From: Mesorhizobium sp. B2-1-8
GTDB lineage: Bacteria > Pseudomonadota > Alphaproteobacteria > Rhizobiales > Rhizobiaceae
DNA: 64,000 nt
Direction of reading: 5' to 3'
Assembly: GCF_006442545.2 (NCBI RefSeq)
Contig: NZ_CP083952.1
Location: 4,751,501 to 4,815,500, forward strand
In this document: positions 27,596-35,820 of the stretch, one piece after another
Numbering within the stretch: position 1 is the first letter of the stretch
Layout of the letters: every line of letters begins with the position of its first letter
Program-made: the position numbers and the translations under genes
Notes under the pieces: generated by a model
What the model saw: only the letters and a program-made list of their open reading frames with translations
What the model was told of the DNA's origin: nothing
Database searches by the model: none

Positions 27596-28621
27596 TTACT
27601 TCGCGTTCTTGACGAATTCCGTCGTGTAGGTTTTCGACAGATCGATCTGCTTGCCTTGCAGTTCCTTCTTGAAGGCCGACAGCACAGTCAGCACCGTCTC
27701 GGGGCCGCCCTCGGGCATTGTGCCGTCGGCGGTGAACATCGCCTTGCCGGCATCGAGGGCCTTCACATAACCTTCCTTGTCGCCGACGTAGTAGTCCTTC
27801 GGCATCTTGTCGGCGATTTCAGCGCCGCTATGGGTATTGATGAATTTCTGCGTCTTGACGAAAGCATTGGCCAGCTTCTGCACCACATCCTTGTGGGCCT
27901 CGACCCAATCTGTCTGCATGTAGAGAGAGGCGGCCGGGTACGTGCCGCCGAGCGCGGCTTTGGTGCCTTCTATCGTACGCATGTCGATAAGGACTTTGGC
28001 TTCACCCGTCTTGAGCAGCCGGGTGATGGTCGGTTCGGTCGTCATACCCGCCTGGATCTTGTCCTGTTGCATCGCGGCGATGAACGTATCGCCGGCGCCG
28101 ACGGGGATCGAGGTGAATTCACCCAGCTTCAAGCCGTTCTTCACGGCAAGGTATTCCGTCAGGAAGTTTGTCGAGGAGCCGAGACCGGTGACACCAAGGT
28201 TCATGCCCTTGAAATCGGCCGGCGACTTGATTTCGGGATGCTTCGTCGAAACCAGTTCGACCTCGCCGGGCGCCTGGCTGAACTGGACAATGGACTCGAC
28301 GAATTTGCCTTTGGCCTGCAGGTCGATGCAATGATCGTAGAAGCCGACAACGCCTTGCACGGCGCCGGCCAGCATTTCGTTTTCGGCGTCGACGCCGGCC
28401 GGTTCGTTCAGCAACTCGACGTCGAGGCCCTCGTCCTTGAAATAGCCCAGGGCTTCGGTGAGCTTGGCGGGCAGATAGATCTGCTTTTCATAGCCACCCA
28501 CCATGATGGAAATCTTTTCGTCGGCCGCCGATGCCACCGTGGCGCCTGTGGCGCCCGTGGCGGTGATGGCAAGCGTCAAGGCGGCGGTGCGCAAGGCACG
28601 CTTCGAGATGAAACCGGTCAC
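27596..28621 (-). CDS. ABC transporter periplasmic binding protein, NMT1/THI5-like
   Basis: 341 residues from GTG at 28621 (GGAGG 6-7 nt upstream). Signal peptide to about residue 32 (cleavage near SAADEK). The mature part reads ISIMVGGYEKQIYLPAKLTEALGYFKDEGLDVEL, then MLAGAVQGVVGFYDHCIDLQ and TGLGSSTNFLTEYLA, the NMT1-type pattern for sulfonate, nitrate, thiamine-precursor or riboflavin uptake. No enzyme genes nearby define the substrate. Confidence 0.88.
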   Translation of the reverse strand: MTGFISKRALRTAALTLAITATGATGATVASAADEKISIMVGGYEKQIYLPAKLTEALGYFKDEGLDVELLNEPAGVDAENEMLAGAVQGVVGFYDHCIDLQAKGKFVESIVQFSQAPGEVELVSTKHPEIKSPADFKGMNLGVTGLGSSTNFLTEYLAVKNGLKLGEFTSIPVGAGDTFIAAMQQDKIQAGMTTEPTITRLLKTGEAKVLIDMRTIEGTKAALGGTYPAASLYMQTDWVEAHKDVVQKLANAFVKTQKFINTHSGAEIADKMPKDYYVGDKEGYVKALDAGKAMFTADGTMPEGGPETVLTVLSAFKKELQGKQIDLSKTYTTEFVKNAK

Positions 28622-28781
28622 AAAACTTCCTCCATTTAGGCGACGCGCTGTGAAGCCGCGCCGCATTCCTCCCTCGCCGACCGTCGTGGGCCGGACATGC
28701 GGTGACACCGCAAAACTGTCATGACATGCCCAAGCTTTCAGCTGGCTTTCAGCCGCGAGGCAAAAAAATCGGTTCGCAGCG

Positions 28782-29564
28782 TCACGACCGAGCGCTCTGC
28801 CCCAGCACATCGCCCATGTCGTATTCGCCGGGGGCACGGCCTGCCACCCAGAGTGCTGCGGCGATGGCGCCACGCGCGAACATGATGCGGTCGCCAGCCG
28901 CATGCGACACGGTGACGGTCTCGCCCTCGGCGCAGAAGCTGACGCTGTGCTCGCCGACGATGCTGCCGCCGCGCGCCACCGCGAAGCCGATCTCGCCAGC
29001 CGGCCGCGCGCCGGTGACGCCATCACGGACGCGCCTGGCAACCGTGTCCAGTTCGACGCCGCGTCCACCGGCAACGGCTTGCCCCAGCATCAGCGCCGTG
29101 CCCGACGGCGCATCGACCTTGTGGCGATGATGCGCCTCGAAAATCTCGGCATCCCAGTCTTGCGGGCCGAGTGCCCGCGCTGCCCGCCCGACCAATCCGA
29201 CCAGCATGTTGAGCCCAAGCGAGAAGCTGCCGGACCGCACGATGGCGACGGTCTCAGCGGCGGCCGCGATGGTGGCCAACTCGGCGGCATCGAAACCCGT
29301 CGAGCCAATCACCAGCGCTGGACCGCCGCGCTCGCCACAGAAGCCGGCCAGATCGACGGAGGCGGCCGGCGTGGTGAAGTCGATGACCACGTCGGCCACG
29401 GCAAGTGCCTCGTCGCGGCTCACCAGCCCATCGCCGACACTGCCTGGCCGGTGAAAGCGGGCGGCAAGCGCCAGACGCGCATCGGCCCGCACGGCGTCCG
29501 CCATCTGGCGGCCCATGCGGCCGAGCGCGCCAGCGATGGCGATCCTGATCGGGGGCTGCGACAT
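28782..29564 (-). CDS. dapB: 4-Hydroxy-tetrahydrodipicolinate reductase
   Basis: 260 residues. NAD(P)H-dependent reductase of the lysine/diaminopimelate pathway. N-terminal [15 protein letters not shown] is the dinucleotide-binding motif, and the active-site signature is [15 protein letters not shown] with catalytic H and K. DFTTPAAS and GSTGF are also intact. It starts 10 nt after the upstream helicase stop, so the two may be cotranscribed. Confidence 0.96.
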   Translation of the reverse strand: MSQPPIRIAIAGALGRMGRQMADAVRADARLALAARFHRPGSVGDGLVSRDEALAVADVVIDFTTPAASVDLAGFCGERGGPALVIGSTGFDAAELATIAAAAETVAIVRSGSFSLGLNMLVGLVGRAARALGPQDWDAEIFEAHHRHKVDAPSGTALMLGQAVAGGRGVELDTVARRVRDGVTGARPAGEIGFAVARGGSIVGEHSVSFCAEGETVTVSHAAGDRIMFARGAIAAALWVAGRAPGEYDMGDVLGQSARS

Positions 29565-29573
29565 CGGCTCCCG

Positions 29574-31667
29574 TTATTTCCACATGCCGCGCATGCGCGC
29601 GCCGATGTCGACGCGCACCTCCGGCCGTTGTGCCCTGCCCTGCGCCGCTTGCGCGGCCGGCCACGAAAGCTGCTGGAACGCGGCAAGGATGGAGGGCGGG
29701 ATGAAACGGGTGCGCGAGGCATAGAGATGACGGTCGCCGCGCGCCGCCTGGCCGTGCGGAAAGAAGCGCTGCGGCATGACCAGGTTGAGGCTGTCCTTGG
29801 CTCGTGTCATCGCCACGTAGAGCAGCCGGCGCTCCTCCTCGATATCCTCCTTGGTGCCGACGCCGAGATCTGCCGGGATGCACCCGTCGACCGTGTTGAG
29901 CACGAAGACGTTCTTCCACTCTTGCCCCTTGGCCGAGTGGATGGTGGACAGGATCAGATAGTCCTCGTCGCGATGCGGCGGCCCGGCCTGGTCGCTGGTT
30001 GCGTCCGGCGGGTCGAGCGTCAGCTCGGTCAGGAAGCGTTCGCGCGAGGCATAGCCCGACCCGATCTGCTCGAGTTGCAGCAGATCCGCCCGGCGCGTGA
30101 TCGCATCCTCGTGGATGCGCTCCAGATGCGGTTCGTACCACAGCCTGACCTGTTCGAGATCGGCTGGCCATTTGGCGCCGGCCCGCAAGCCGGAATAGAG
30201 CGAGACAAAACCCGGCCAGTCGTCCGCGGCGCGCTGCGGCGGACGCCAGCCGGCCAGGCCCATCGCCTCGTCCAGCGCCGACGTCATGGCTTCGACGATC
30301 TGCGCGGCGGCCGAAGGGCCGATGCCCGGCAAAAGCTGCAGCACGCGAAAACCGGCGACACGGTCGCGCGGATTTTCGGCAAAGCGCAGCACTGCCAGCA
30401 CGTCCTTGACATGGGCCGCATCAAGGAATTTCAGGCCACCGAACTTGACGAAGGGAATGTTGCGCCGCGTCAGCTCTATCTCCAGCGGCCCGCTGTGGTG
30501 CGAGGCGCGAAACAGCACCGCCTGTGACTTCAGCGCGGTACCGGCCTCGCGCTCCGCCAGGATGGTGTCGCAGACGAAGTTGGCTTGCTCGACCTCGTCA
30601 CGAACGGTCACAAGTCTTGGCTTGTCGGCGGATTTGCGTTCCGACCACAGGTTCTTGGTGAAGCGCTCCGAGGCTTCGCCGATGACCGCATTGGCGGCCG
30701 CCAGAATGGTCTCGGTCGAGCGGTAATTACGCTCCAGCATCACCACATCGGCGGTCCGGGCGAACTGCTTTGGAAAATCGAGGATGTTGCGCACCTCAGC
30801 GGCGCGGAACGAATAGATCGACTGCGCGTCGTCGCCGACCACGGTCAGCCCGGCGCCGTCGGGTTTCAGCGCAAGCAGGATCGACGCCTGCAGCCGGTTG
30901 GTGTCCTGGTATTCGTCGACCAGCACATGGTCGAAACGCCCGCCCAGATGCGTGGCGATTTCAGGCTCGGCCGTCATCTGCGCCCAGTAGAGCAGCAGAT
31001 CGTCGTAATCGAGCACGTTCTGCGCCTGCTTGGCCTCGACATAGCCCGCAAACAGCTGCTTGAGCTGTTCTGCCCAGCCGGCGCACCAGGGGAAGGCAGA
31101 CCCCAGCACCTCACCGAGCGGCGCCTGCGCGTTGACGGCGCGAGAATAGATGGCAAGGCAGGTGCCTTTGGTTGGAAAGCGCGCTTCCGTCCTGGAGAAA
31201 CCGAGTTCGTGGCGCACGAGATTCATCAGATCGGCGGAATCCTCGCGATCATGGATGGTGAAGGCCGGATCGAGGCCAATCTCCAGCGCATAATCGCGCA
31301 ACAGCCGCGCACCGATGCCGTGAAAAGTGCCGGCCCAGGTCAGCGCATCCGTGATCACCGCGGCATCGCGGCCGAGCACCTCGCCGGCGATGCGCTCGAC
31401 GCGCCTGGCCATTTCGGATGCGGCGCGCCGCGAAAACGTCATCAGCAGGATGCGGCGCGGGTCGGCTCCCTTGACGATCAGATGCGCGACCCGGTGCGCC
31501 AGCGTGTTGGTCTTGCCCGAGCCGGCGCCGGCAATGACCAGCAGCGGCCCCGCAATCTTGCCGTCGCCATGTTCGACGGCCTGACGCTGGGCGTCGTTCA
31601 GCAGGGCGAGATAGGCTGGCTGGACGGTCTGTTCCAAAAAAGTCGAATCATGGGCGGCGAGGTTCAT
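29574..31667 (-). CDS. UvrD/Rep-family ATP-dependent DNA helicase
   Basis: 697-residue superfamily 1A helicase. Motif I is VIAGAGSGKTNTLAHRVAHLI, motif Ia TFSRRAASEMARR, motif II VDEYQDTNRLQ, motif III VGDDAQSIYSFRAA, motif IV LERNYRS, motif V STIHSAKGQEWKNVFV and motif VI EEERRLLYVAMTRAKDSL. It is shorter than housekeeping UvrD or PcrA and lacks the RecB nuclease domain. It may be a second UvrD homologue with a role in repair or fork processing, which I cannot separate from sequence. Confidence 0.93.
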   Translation of the reverse strand: MNLAAHDSTFLEQTVQPAYLALLNDAQRQAVEHGDGKIAGPLLVIAGAGSGKTNTLAHRVAHLIVKGADPRRILLMTFSRRAASEMARRVERIAGEVLGRDAAVITDALTWAGTFHGIGARLLRDYALEIGLDPAFTIHDREDSADLMNLVRHELGFSRTEARFPTKGTCLAIYSRAVNAQAPLGEVLGSAFPWCAGWAEQLKQLFAGYVEAKQAQNVLDYDDLLLYWAQMTAEPEIATHLGGRFDHVLVDEYQDTNRLQASILLALKPDGAGLTVVGDDAQSIYSFRAAEVRNILDFPKQFARTADVVMLERNYRSTETILAAANAVIGEASERFTKNLWSERKSADKPRLVTVRDEVEQANFVCDTILAEREAGTALKSQAVLFRASHHSGPLEIELTRRNIPFVKFGGLKFLDAAHVKDVLAVLRFAENPRDRVAGFRVLQLLPGIGPSAAAQIVEAMTSALDEAMGLAGWRPPQRAADDWPGFVSLYSGLRAGAKWPADLEQVRLWYEPHLERIHEDAITRRADLLQLEQIGSGYASRERFLTELTLDPPDATSDQAGPPHRDEDYLILSTIHSAKGQEWKNVFVLNTVDGCIPADLGVGTKEDIEEERRLLYVAMTRAKDSLNLVMPQRFFPHGQAARGDRHLYASRTRFIPPSILAAFQQLSWPAAQAAQGRAQRPEVRVDIGARMRGMWK

Positions 31668-31738
31668 CGCCCATCAAGCATCGTTTCCGCTTTGTTCGCA
31701 ACAGAGAAGCAACGCCGCCAGGTCGGCGAGCAATACGA

Positions 31739-31912
31739 TCAGCGTTTCGGATCAACGCCCATCGACGCGGACTGCCGGCGCAGCGCCTCGCGGTCGTTCG
31801 CGGGCGCCGGCAGCAAGAGCGGATCGACATTGTCAGGTACCTCGTCGATCATCTTGCGGGCGAGACGGTAAGCGACAAAGGCCAGCGTGCCAACCAGAAG
31901 CAAGCGGATCAT
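31739..31912 (-). CDS. Small hypothetical membrane-anchored protein
   Basis: 57 residues from ATG at 31912 with AAGGAGG 9 nt upstream. N-terminal hydrophobic helix LLLVGTLAFVAYRLARK, then an acidic-to-basic cytoplasmic tail with PLLLPAPANDREALRRQSA. Family unknown. A candidate EcfG-type promoter (31938-31962) lies just upstream. Confidence 0.65.
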   Translation of the reverse strand: MIRLLLVGTLAFVAYRLARKMIDEVPDNVDPLLLPAPANDREALRRQSASMGVDPKR

Positions 31913-31937
31913 TTGGGCGGTCCTCCTTCGCTGGGTC

Positions 31938-31962
31938 AACCTGAGGCTGGTCGTTTTGTTCC
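31938..31962 (-). promoter_or_regulatory. Candidate EcfG-type promoter, near-consensus
   Basis: On the minus strand GGAAC at 31962-31958, 16-nt spacer, GGTT at 31941-31938. The consensus is GGAAC-N16/17-CGTT, so the -10 has one mismatch. It is placed to start transcription about 20 nt before the 57-residue gene. Confidence 0.4.
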
Positions 31963-32080
31963 CTCGGCGCAATCGCCGCAATCAAACCGGCACCGCTTCG
32001 TTCCGAGGTTGAAGGAGGTGGCGATGAAAAAAGCTGGGAACGATCCTCGCGCTGGTGTCCAGCACAAGACGATAGCGCCT

Positions 32081-32317
32081 TCAACGCATTGCCGCGATGC
32101 ATTCCTCGAGGCGCTCGAGGCGGAACTTGGCATTGCGCAATTCGTGGCCTGCGTCCTGGCGCAGCTGTCGTGTCTGGGCCGAGGCAGCGGTCAAGTTTTG
32201 TTCGAGTTCCGTGATCCGCGCGCGCACCTGTTGCGCTTCATCCTGGCGCAACGCCTTTATCCAGCTCCGCCCGCGCATCCATGAACCCGCAGCACACCAA
32301 AAGCCTGCCGCAGTCAT
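32081..32317 (-). CDS. Small coiled-coil protein
   Basis: 78 residues. N-terminal weakly hydrophobic stretch (AAGFWCAAGSW) then a long helix with heptad-like pattern (VRARITELEQNLTAASAQTRQLRQDAGHELRNAKFRLERLEECIA). There is no strong ribosome site before ATG 32317. The heptad pattern supports a real membrane-tethered or cytoplasmic coiled coil, but the overlapping plus-strand start at 32024 with a strong Shine-Dalgarno is a rival reading. Confidence 0.45.
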   Translation of the reverse strand: MTAAGFWCAAGSWMRGRSWIKALRQDEAQQVRARITELEQNLTAASAQTRQLRQDAGHELRNAKFRLERLEECIAAMR

Positions 32318-32559
32318 GGCAGCAAAACCCTAACTTCCACCAAGCGCGAGCATTCTAACTTTAACGAAAGCTAATTTAGCGCAAGGAAGAAGGCCGGCGC
32401 CGCTTGGGAGGTAGTCTGATAGCGCCGGCCAGGCGGATATCAGGTCCGCCGCGTCAGGGAGGCTAGCTGAGTCTTGCCGCTGCGTCATGCGAGATCAAGG
32501 ATTTCAGCCTTTCCCGGGCGTTTTCCCCCCGTAAAATGCCGCGAAAAGGGCCCGAGGGT

Positions 32560-33720
32560 TCAGGTCCCAAGCCGCTGCCTGGCGATGGCGACATGGAAAT
32601 TGGCACCGAACAACAGCCCATCATCGTTGAAGTCGTAGCTGGAATTGTGAAGCGGTGCCGAGGCCTCGCCATTGCCGAGGAAGACGAAGCAGCCCGGCAC
32701 GTGGTCGAGGAAGCGGGCGAAATCCTCCGACGCCGTCATCGGCTCGCGGGCGACCGCGATATTGCCGGGCTCGAACACGGTCCCGGCGGCCGCGAAGGCC
32801 GCTTCGACCAGTTCGGCATCGTTGCGCAAAGGCACGAATTCCCTGGTGTAGTCGACTTCGGCGGCAACATTGTAGGCGGCAGCGATGCCCTCGGCGATAA
32901 TGCGCATCTGGCGTTCGATTTCGGCGCTGACCCCGGGGCGGAAACTGCGCGCGTCGCCAAGGATTCGGGCAAGGCCCGGCAGTGCGTTGCGGGTGCCGTC
33001 GGTGACCAGTTCGGTCACCGAAACCACGGAAATGTCAGCCGGGCTCAGCCGTCGCGAGACGATGGTCTGCAGGCTGGTGACCAGCGCACAGGCGGCAACC
33101 AACGTTTCCTGACCCGAATGCGGCCGCGCAGCGTGGCCGCCCAACCCCCTGAGCACGATCTCGAAGATATCTTCGGCCGACATGACCGGGCCGGCGCGGG
33201 TTTCGAAATGCCCGACGGGCAGGCCCGGCATGTTGTGCAACCCAAAGATCTCGTCGAAGGGAAAGCGCTGCATCAGGCCATCGTCGAGCATCGCCAACGC
33301 GCCTTTTCCCCATTCCTCCGCCGGCTGGAAGATGAAGCGCACGATGCCGTCGAAACCGCCCTCCCCGGCCAGAAGCCTGGCGGCACCCAGCAGCATCGCC
33401 GTATGGCCGTCATGGCCGCAGGCATGCATGAGACCGGGATTGCTGGAGCGGTATAGCGCGGTCGATTGCTCCGATATGCGCAGCGCGTCCATGTCGGCCC
33501 GCAGCGCGATGGCGCGGTTGCCGCTGCCGCGCTTCAAAGTGCCGACGACGCCGGTGCCGCCGACACCCTCGGTGACATCGTCCAGGCCGAATTCGCGCAG
33601 CTTGGCGGCGACGAAGGCCGCGGTGCGCGTCTCCTCGAAGCCGAATTCGGGATGCGCGTGCAGATCGCGCCGCCATCCGGTCATCTCGCGCTTCAGCGCA
33701 TCACGGTCGATTTCAGCCAT
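32560..33720 (-). CDS. M20-family amidohydrolase (aminoacylase/hippurate-hydrolase type)
   Basis: 386 residues. Two-zinc M20D peptidase-like enzyme: HACGHDGHTAML is the metal/catalytic motif, PAEEWGKGA carries the catalytic Glu, and LHNMPGLPVG and GGHAARPHSG mark the lid and dimer domains. It hydrolyses N-acyl or N-carbamoyl amino acids. ATG 33720 overlaps the end of an internally deleted hydrolase gene. It forms an operon with diaminopropionate ammonia-lyase. Confidence 0.92.
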   Translation of the reverse strand: MAEIDRDALKREMTGWRRDLHAHPEFGFEETRTAAFVAAKLREFGLDDVTEGVGGTGVVGTLKRGSGNRAIALRADMDALRISEQSTALYRSSNPGLMHACGHDGHTAMLLGAARLLAGEGGFDGIVRFIFQPAEEWGKGALAMLDDGLMQRFPFDEIFGLHNMPGLPVGHFETRAGPVMSAEDIFEIVLRGLGGHAARPHSGQETLVAACALVTSLQTIVSRRLSPADISVVSVTELVTDGTRNALPGLARILGDARSFRPGVSAEIERQMRIIAEGIAAAYNVAAEVDYTREFVPLRNDAELVEAAFAAAGTVFEPGNIAVAREPMTASEDFARFLDHVPGCFVFLGNGEASAPLHNSSYDFNDDGLLFGANFHVAIARQRLGT

Positions 33721-33965
33721 TGCCTGATATCTCCTGATCCGCAAGGCGGGCGACGACATCAAGCAGGATGTTGGCGCCGGCGACAAGCTCGGCATCCGCG
33801 GTATGTTTCGAGACCTGCCTCGCGCAGCCAGCCGACGAAGCGGTCGCGACCCAGCCTGTCCGCATCGGAGGCGGCCAGCCGCACCAGCCCGCCCTCGCCA
33901 TCACGACCGATGCCGCCGAGTTCGCGGATGCGGCCAAGCAGTTTTTGTGGGTCGATCGAGGTCAT
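33713..33965 (-). pseudogene. Internally deleted hydantoinase/carbamoylase-family (AllC-like) Zn-hydrolase remnant
   Basis: The ATG at 33965 overlaps the ammonia-lyase stop (ATGA) and encodes MTSIDPQKLLGRIRELGGIG and on to about residue 52 (FVGWLREAGLE), a typical N terminus of the M20 hydantoinase/carbamoylase family. The frame then runs out at 33759. In another frame the DNA continues as KHTADAELVAGANILLDVVARLADQEI to a TGA at 33713, which looks like the C terminus of the same family. Roughly 330 codons of catalytic core, including the metal ligands, are missing. Only 253 bp remain of an expected 1.2 kb. The stop overlaps the next gene's start. Confidence 0.8.
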
Positions 33966-35170
33966 GGCGTTGCTCCAGAAGGCACCTTGCCGGCAAGCAC
34001 ATCCGCCGGATTCATGCCGACGAGCTCGGCATAGCGGCGGGGATCGGTCGCGCCTTCGGTGTTGACGACCAGCACGCGCGAAGCGGCGTCGAGGCCAACC
34101 TCGGCCTTGTGACCGGCCATCGCCCGGATCAGGCCGGCAAGACCGACCCCGCCACTTTCACCGGCGACGATGGCCGGATCGTTGCCGGTGGGGCGGGCCA
34201 GCCGACGCATCACGGCGACGGCGTCGTCCTCGTCGACGGTCATGAAGGCATCGGCGACGCGTGCCAGCACCCGCCAGGCGACCGGCGAGGCCTCGTAGCA
34301 TTCGAGCATCGCCATGACCGTCGCCTCGCCATGCTCGATCTTGACCGGATGCCCGGCCTTGGCGGCGCCGAAGACGCAGGCGGCACGGGCGGGTTCCACC
34401 ACCGTGAAAACCGGCCTGGTTTCACCAAGAACGATGGCGAGATGGCCGGCGATCGCGGCCGCGATGCCGCCGACGCCGGCCTGCACGAAGACATGGGTCG
34501 GTGGTTCCCGGACCTGGCGTAACGCCTCGCGCATGATCGCCGTGTAGCCCTGCATGACGAGGCCCGGAATGCGTTCGTAGCCCGGCCATGAGGTATCGGA
34601 TACCACGCTCCAGCCTTTCTCGGCAGCGGTCTGCGCGGCCTGCCTGACCGAATCGTCGTAATTGCCGTCGACGCGGATCATCTCGGCCCCATAGCGAGCG
34701 ATGGCCGCGACGCGTTCGTCGCTGACGCCGGCATGGACAAAGATCACCGCCTTGGCGCCTACGAGCCCGGCGCCTTGTGCGACGGAGCGGCCATGATTGC
34801 CGTCGGTGGCGCAAGCAACCGTCATGGTCGCCGCTACCGACCGGACTTCGGGCCGATCGAGATCGACGACATCGACGGCGCGGCCGAGCCGCTTGCCGGC
34901 CTCCTCCAGGACCAGGCGGAAGACCGCATAGGCGCCGCCCAGCGCCTTGAAGCTGCCGAGGCCGAGACGAAAGCCCTCATCCTTGACGTGCAAGGCAGCA
35001 AGACCGAGCTCGCCCGCCAGCGCCGGCAGCGCGTGCAGCGGCGTCATCTGATGATTGTCGCGGCGGGCAAGGAAACGCTCGACCGTGTCCGCCCCGGCAA
35101 TGCCGAGGGTTTCGGCGTCGGCCACGTCCAGCGGCCAGCGATGCAAGGCATTGCGATTGGACAGGAACAT
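33962..35170 (-). CDS. Diaminopropionate ammonia-lyase
   Basis: 402-residue fold-type II PLP enzyme that splits 2,3-diaminopropionate to pyruvate and ammonia. The Schiff-base lysine is in LGSFKALGGAYA near residue 76. The glycine-rich phosphate cup is VQAGVGGIAAA, and CATDGNHGRSVA lies near the substrate carboxylate. It is the first gene of the operon. The stop overlaps the hydrolase remnant's start. It is divergent from an Lrp-family regulator at 35279. Confidence 0.9.
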   Translation of the reverse strand: MFLSNRNALHRWPLDVADAETLGIAGADTVERFLARRDNHQMTPLHALPALAGELGLAALHVKDEGFRLGLGSFKALGGAYAVFRLVLEEAGKRLGRAVDVVDLDRPEVRSVAATMTVACATDGNHGRSVAQGAGLVGAKAVIFVHAGVSDERVAAIARYGAEMIRVDGNYDDSVRQAAQTAAEKGWSVVSDTSWPGYERIPGLVMQGYTAIMREALRQVREPPTHVFVQAGVGGIAAAIAGHLAIVLGETRPVFTVVEPARAACVFGAAKAGHPVKIEHGEATVMAMLECYEASPVAWRVLARVADAFMTVDEDDAVAVMRRLARPTGNDPAIVAGESGGVGLAGLIRAMAGHKAEVGLDAASRVLVVNTEGATDPRRYAELVGMNPADVLAGKVPSGATP

Positions 35171-35278
35171 TGACGGTCTCTCCTCGGCGTTATCCGAGAG
35201 AAGATATTGCAGGACATGCGCAAAAGGCGCTGTAATTCGGCACCTAGAATGCAAGTTTGTTTCGCCAGGGATACGCCA

Positions 35279-35758
35279 GTGCCTCAGCCGCCAGCCTCAC
35301 TCGACAGCTTCGATCTCGCCATCCTTGCCATTTTGCAGCGGGACAACACGACGCCGCAGCGGCTGATCGGCGAGGCGGTGAAGCTGTCGGCGCCTGCCGT
35401 GCAGCGCCGCATCAAGCGCATGGAGCAGAGCGGCGTCATCGCCGGCAATGTCGCCATTGTCGAGCCGGCGGCCGTCGGTCAGCCCATCACCATCTTCGTC
35501 GAGGTCGAGCTGGAAAGCGAACGCACCGAACTGATCGATGCGGCCAAGCGGCAATTCTCGGCGGAGCCGCAGGTGCAGCAATGCTATTATGTCACCGGCG
35601 AAAGCGACTTCATCCTCGTCATCACCGTGGCCGACATGGGCGCCTACGAGGCGCTGACGCGAAAACTGTTCTTCGGCAGCAACAATGTACGGAAGTTCCG
35701 CACCTTCGTCGCCATGGACCGCGTCAAGGTCGGGTTGACGGTGCCGTTGCCTGGATGA
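35279..35758 (+). CDS. Lrp/AsnC-family transcriptional regulator
   Basis: 159 residues from GTG at 35279. HTH in residues 8-55 (SFDLAILAILQRDNTTPQRLIGEAVKLSAPAVQRRIKRME), then a RAM effector domain (VQQCYYVTGESDFILVITVADM). Lrp regulators bind amino acids. Divergence from the ammonia-lyase operon across about 108 nt suggests it controls that operon and senses a substrate amino acid (inference). Confidence 0.93.
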   Translation: MPQPPASLDSFDLAILAILQRDNTTPQRLIGEAVKLSAPAVQRRIKRMEQSGVIAGNVAIVEPAAVGQPITIFVEVELESERTELIDAAKRQFSAEPQVQQCYYVTGESDFILVITVADMGAYEALTRKLFFGSNNVRKFRTFVAMDRVKVGLTVPLPG

Positions 35759-35820
35759 GCCGGTGGCACCCTTGGCACGCCTCTGACATTCTGGATCTCG
35801 AATTGGCGGTGGAGGCGCGC

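Noticed and set aside
28622..28781. TPP riboswitch before the NMT1-type operon
   Set aside because: No CTGAGA or ACCTGATCTGG-type core seen, so thiamine-precursor uptake is not supported.
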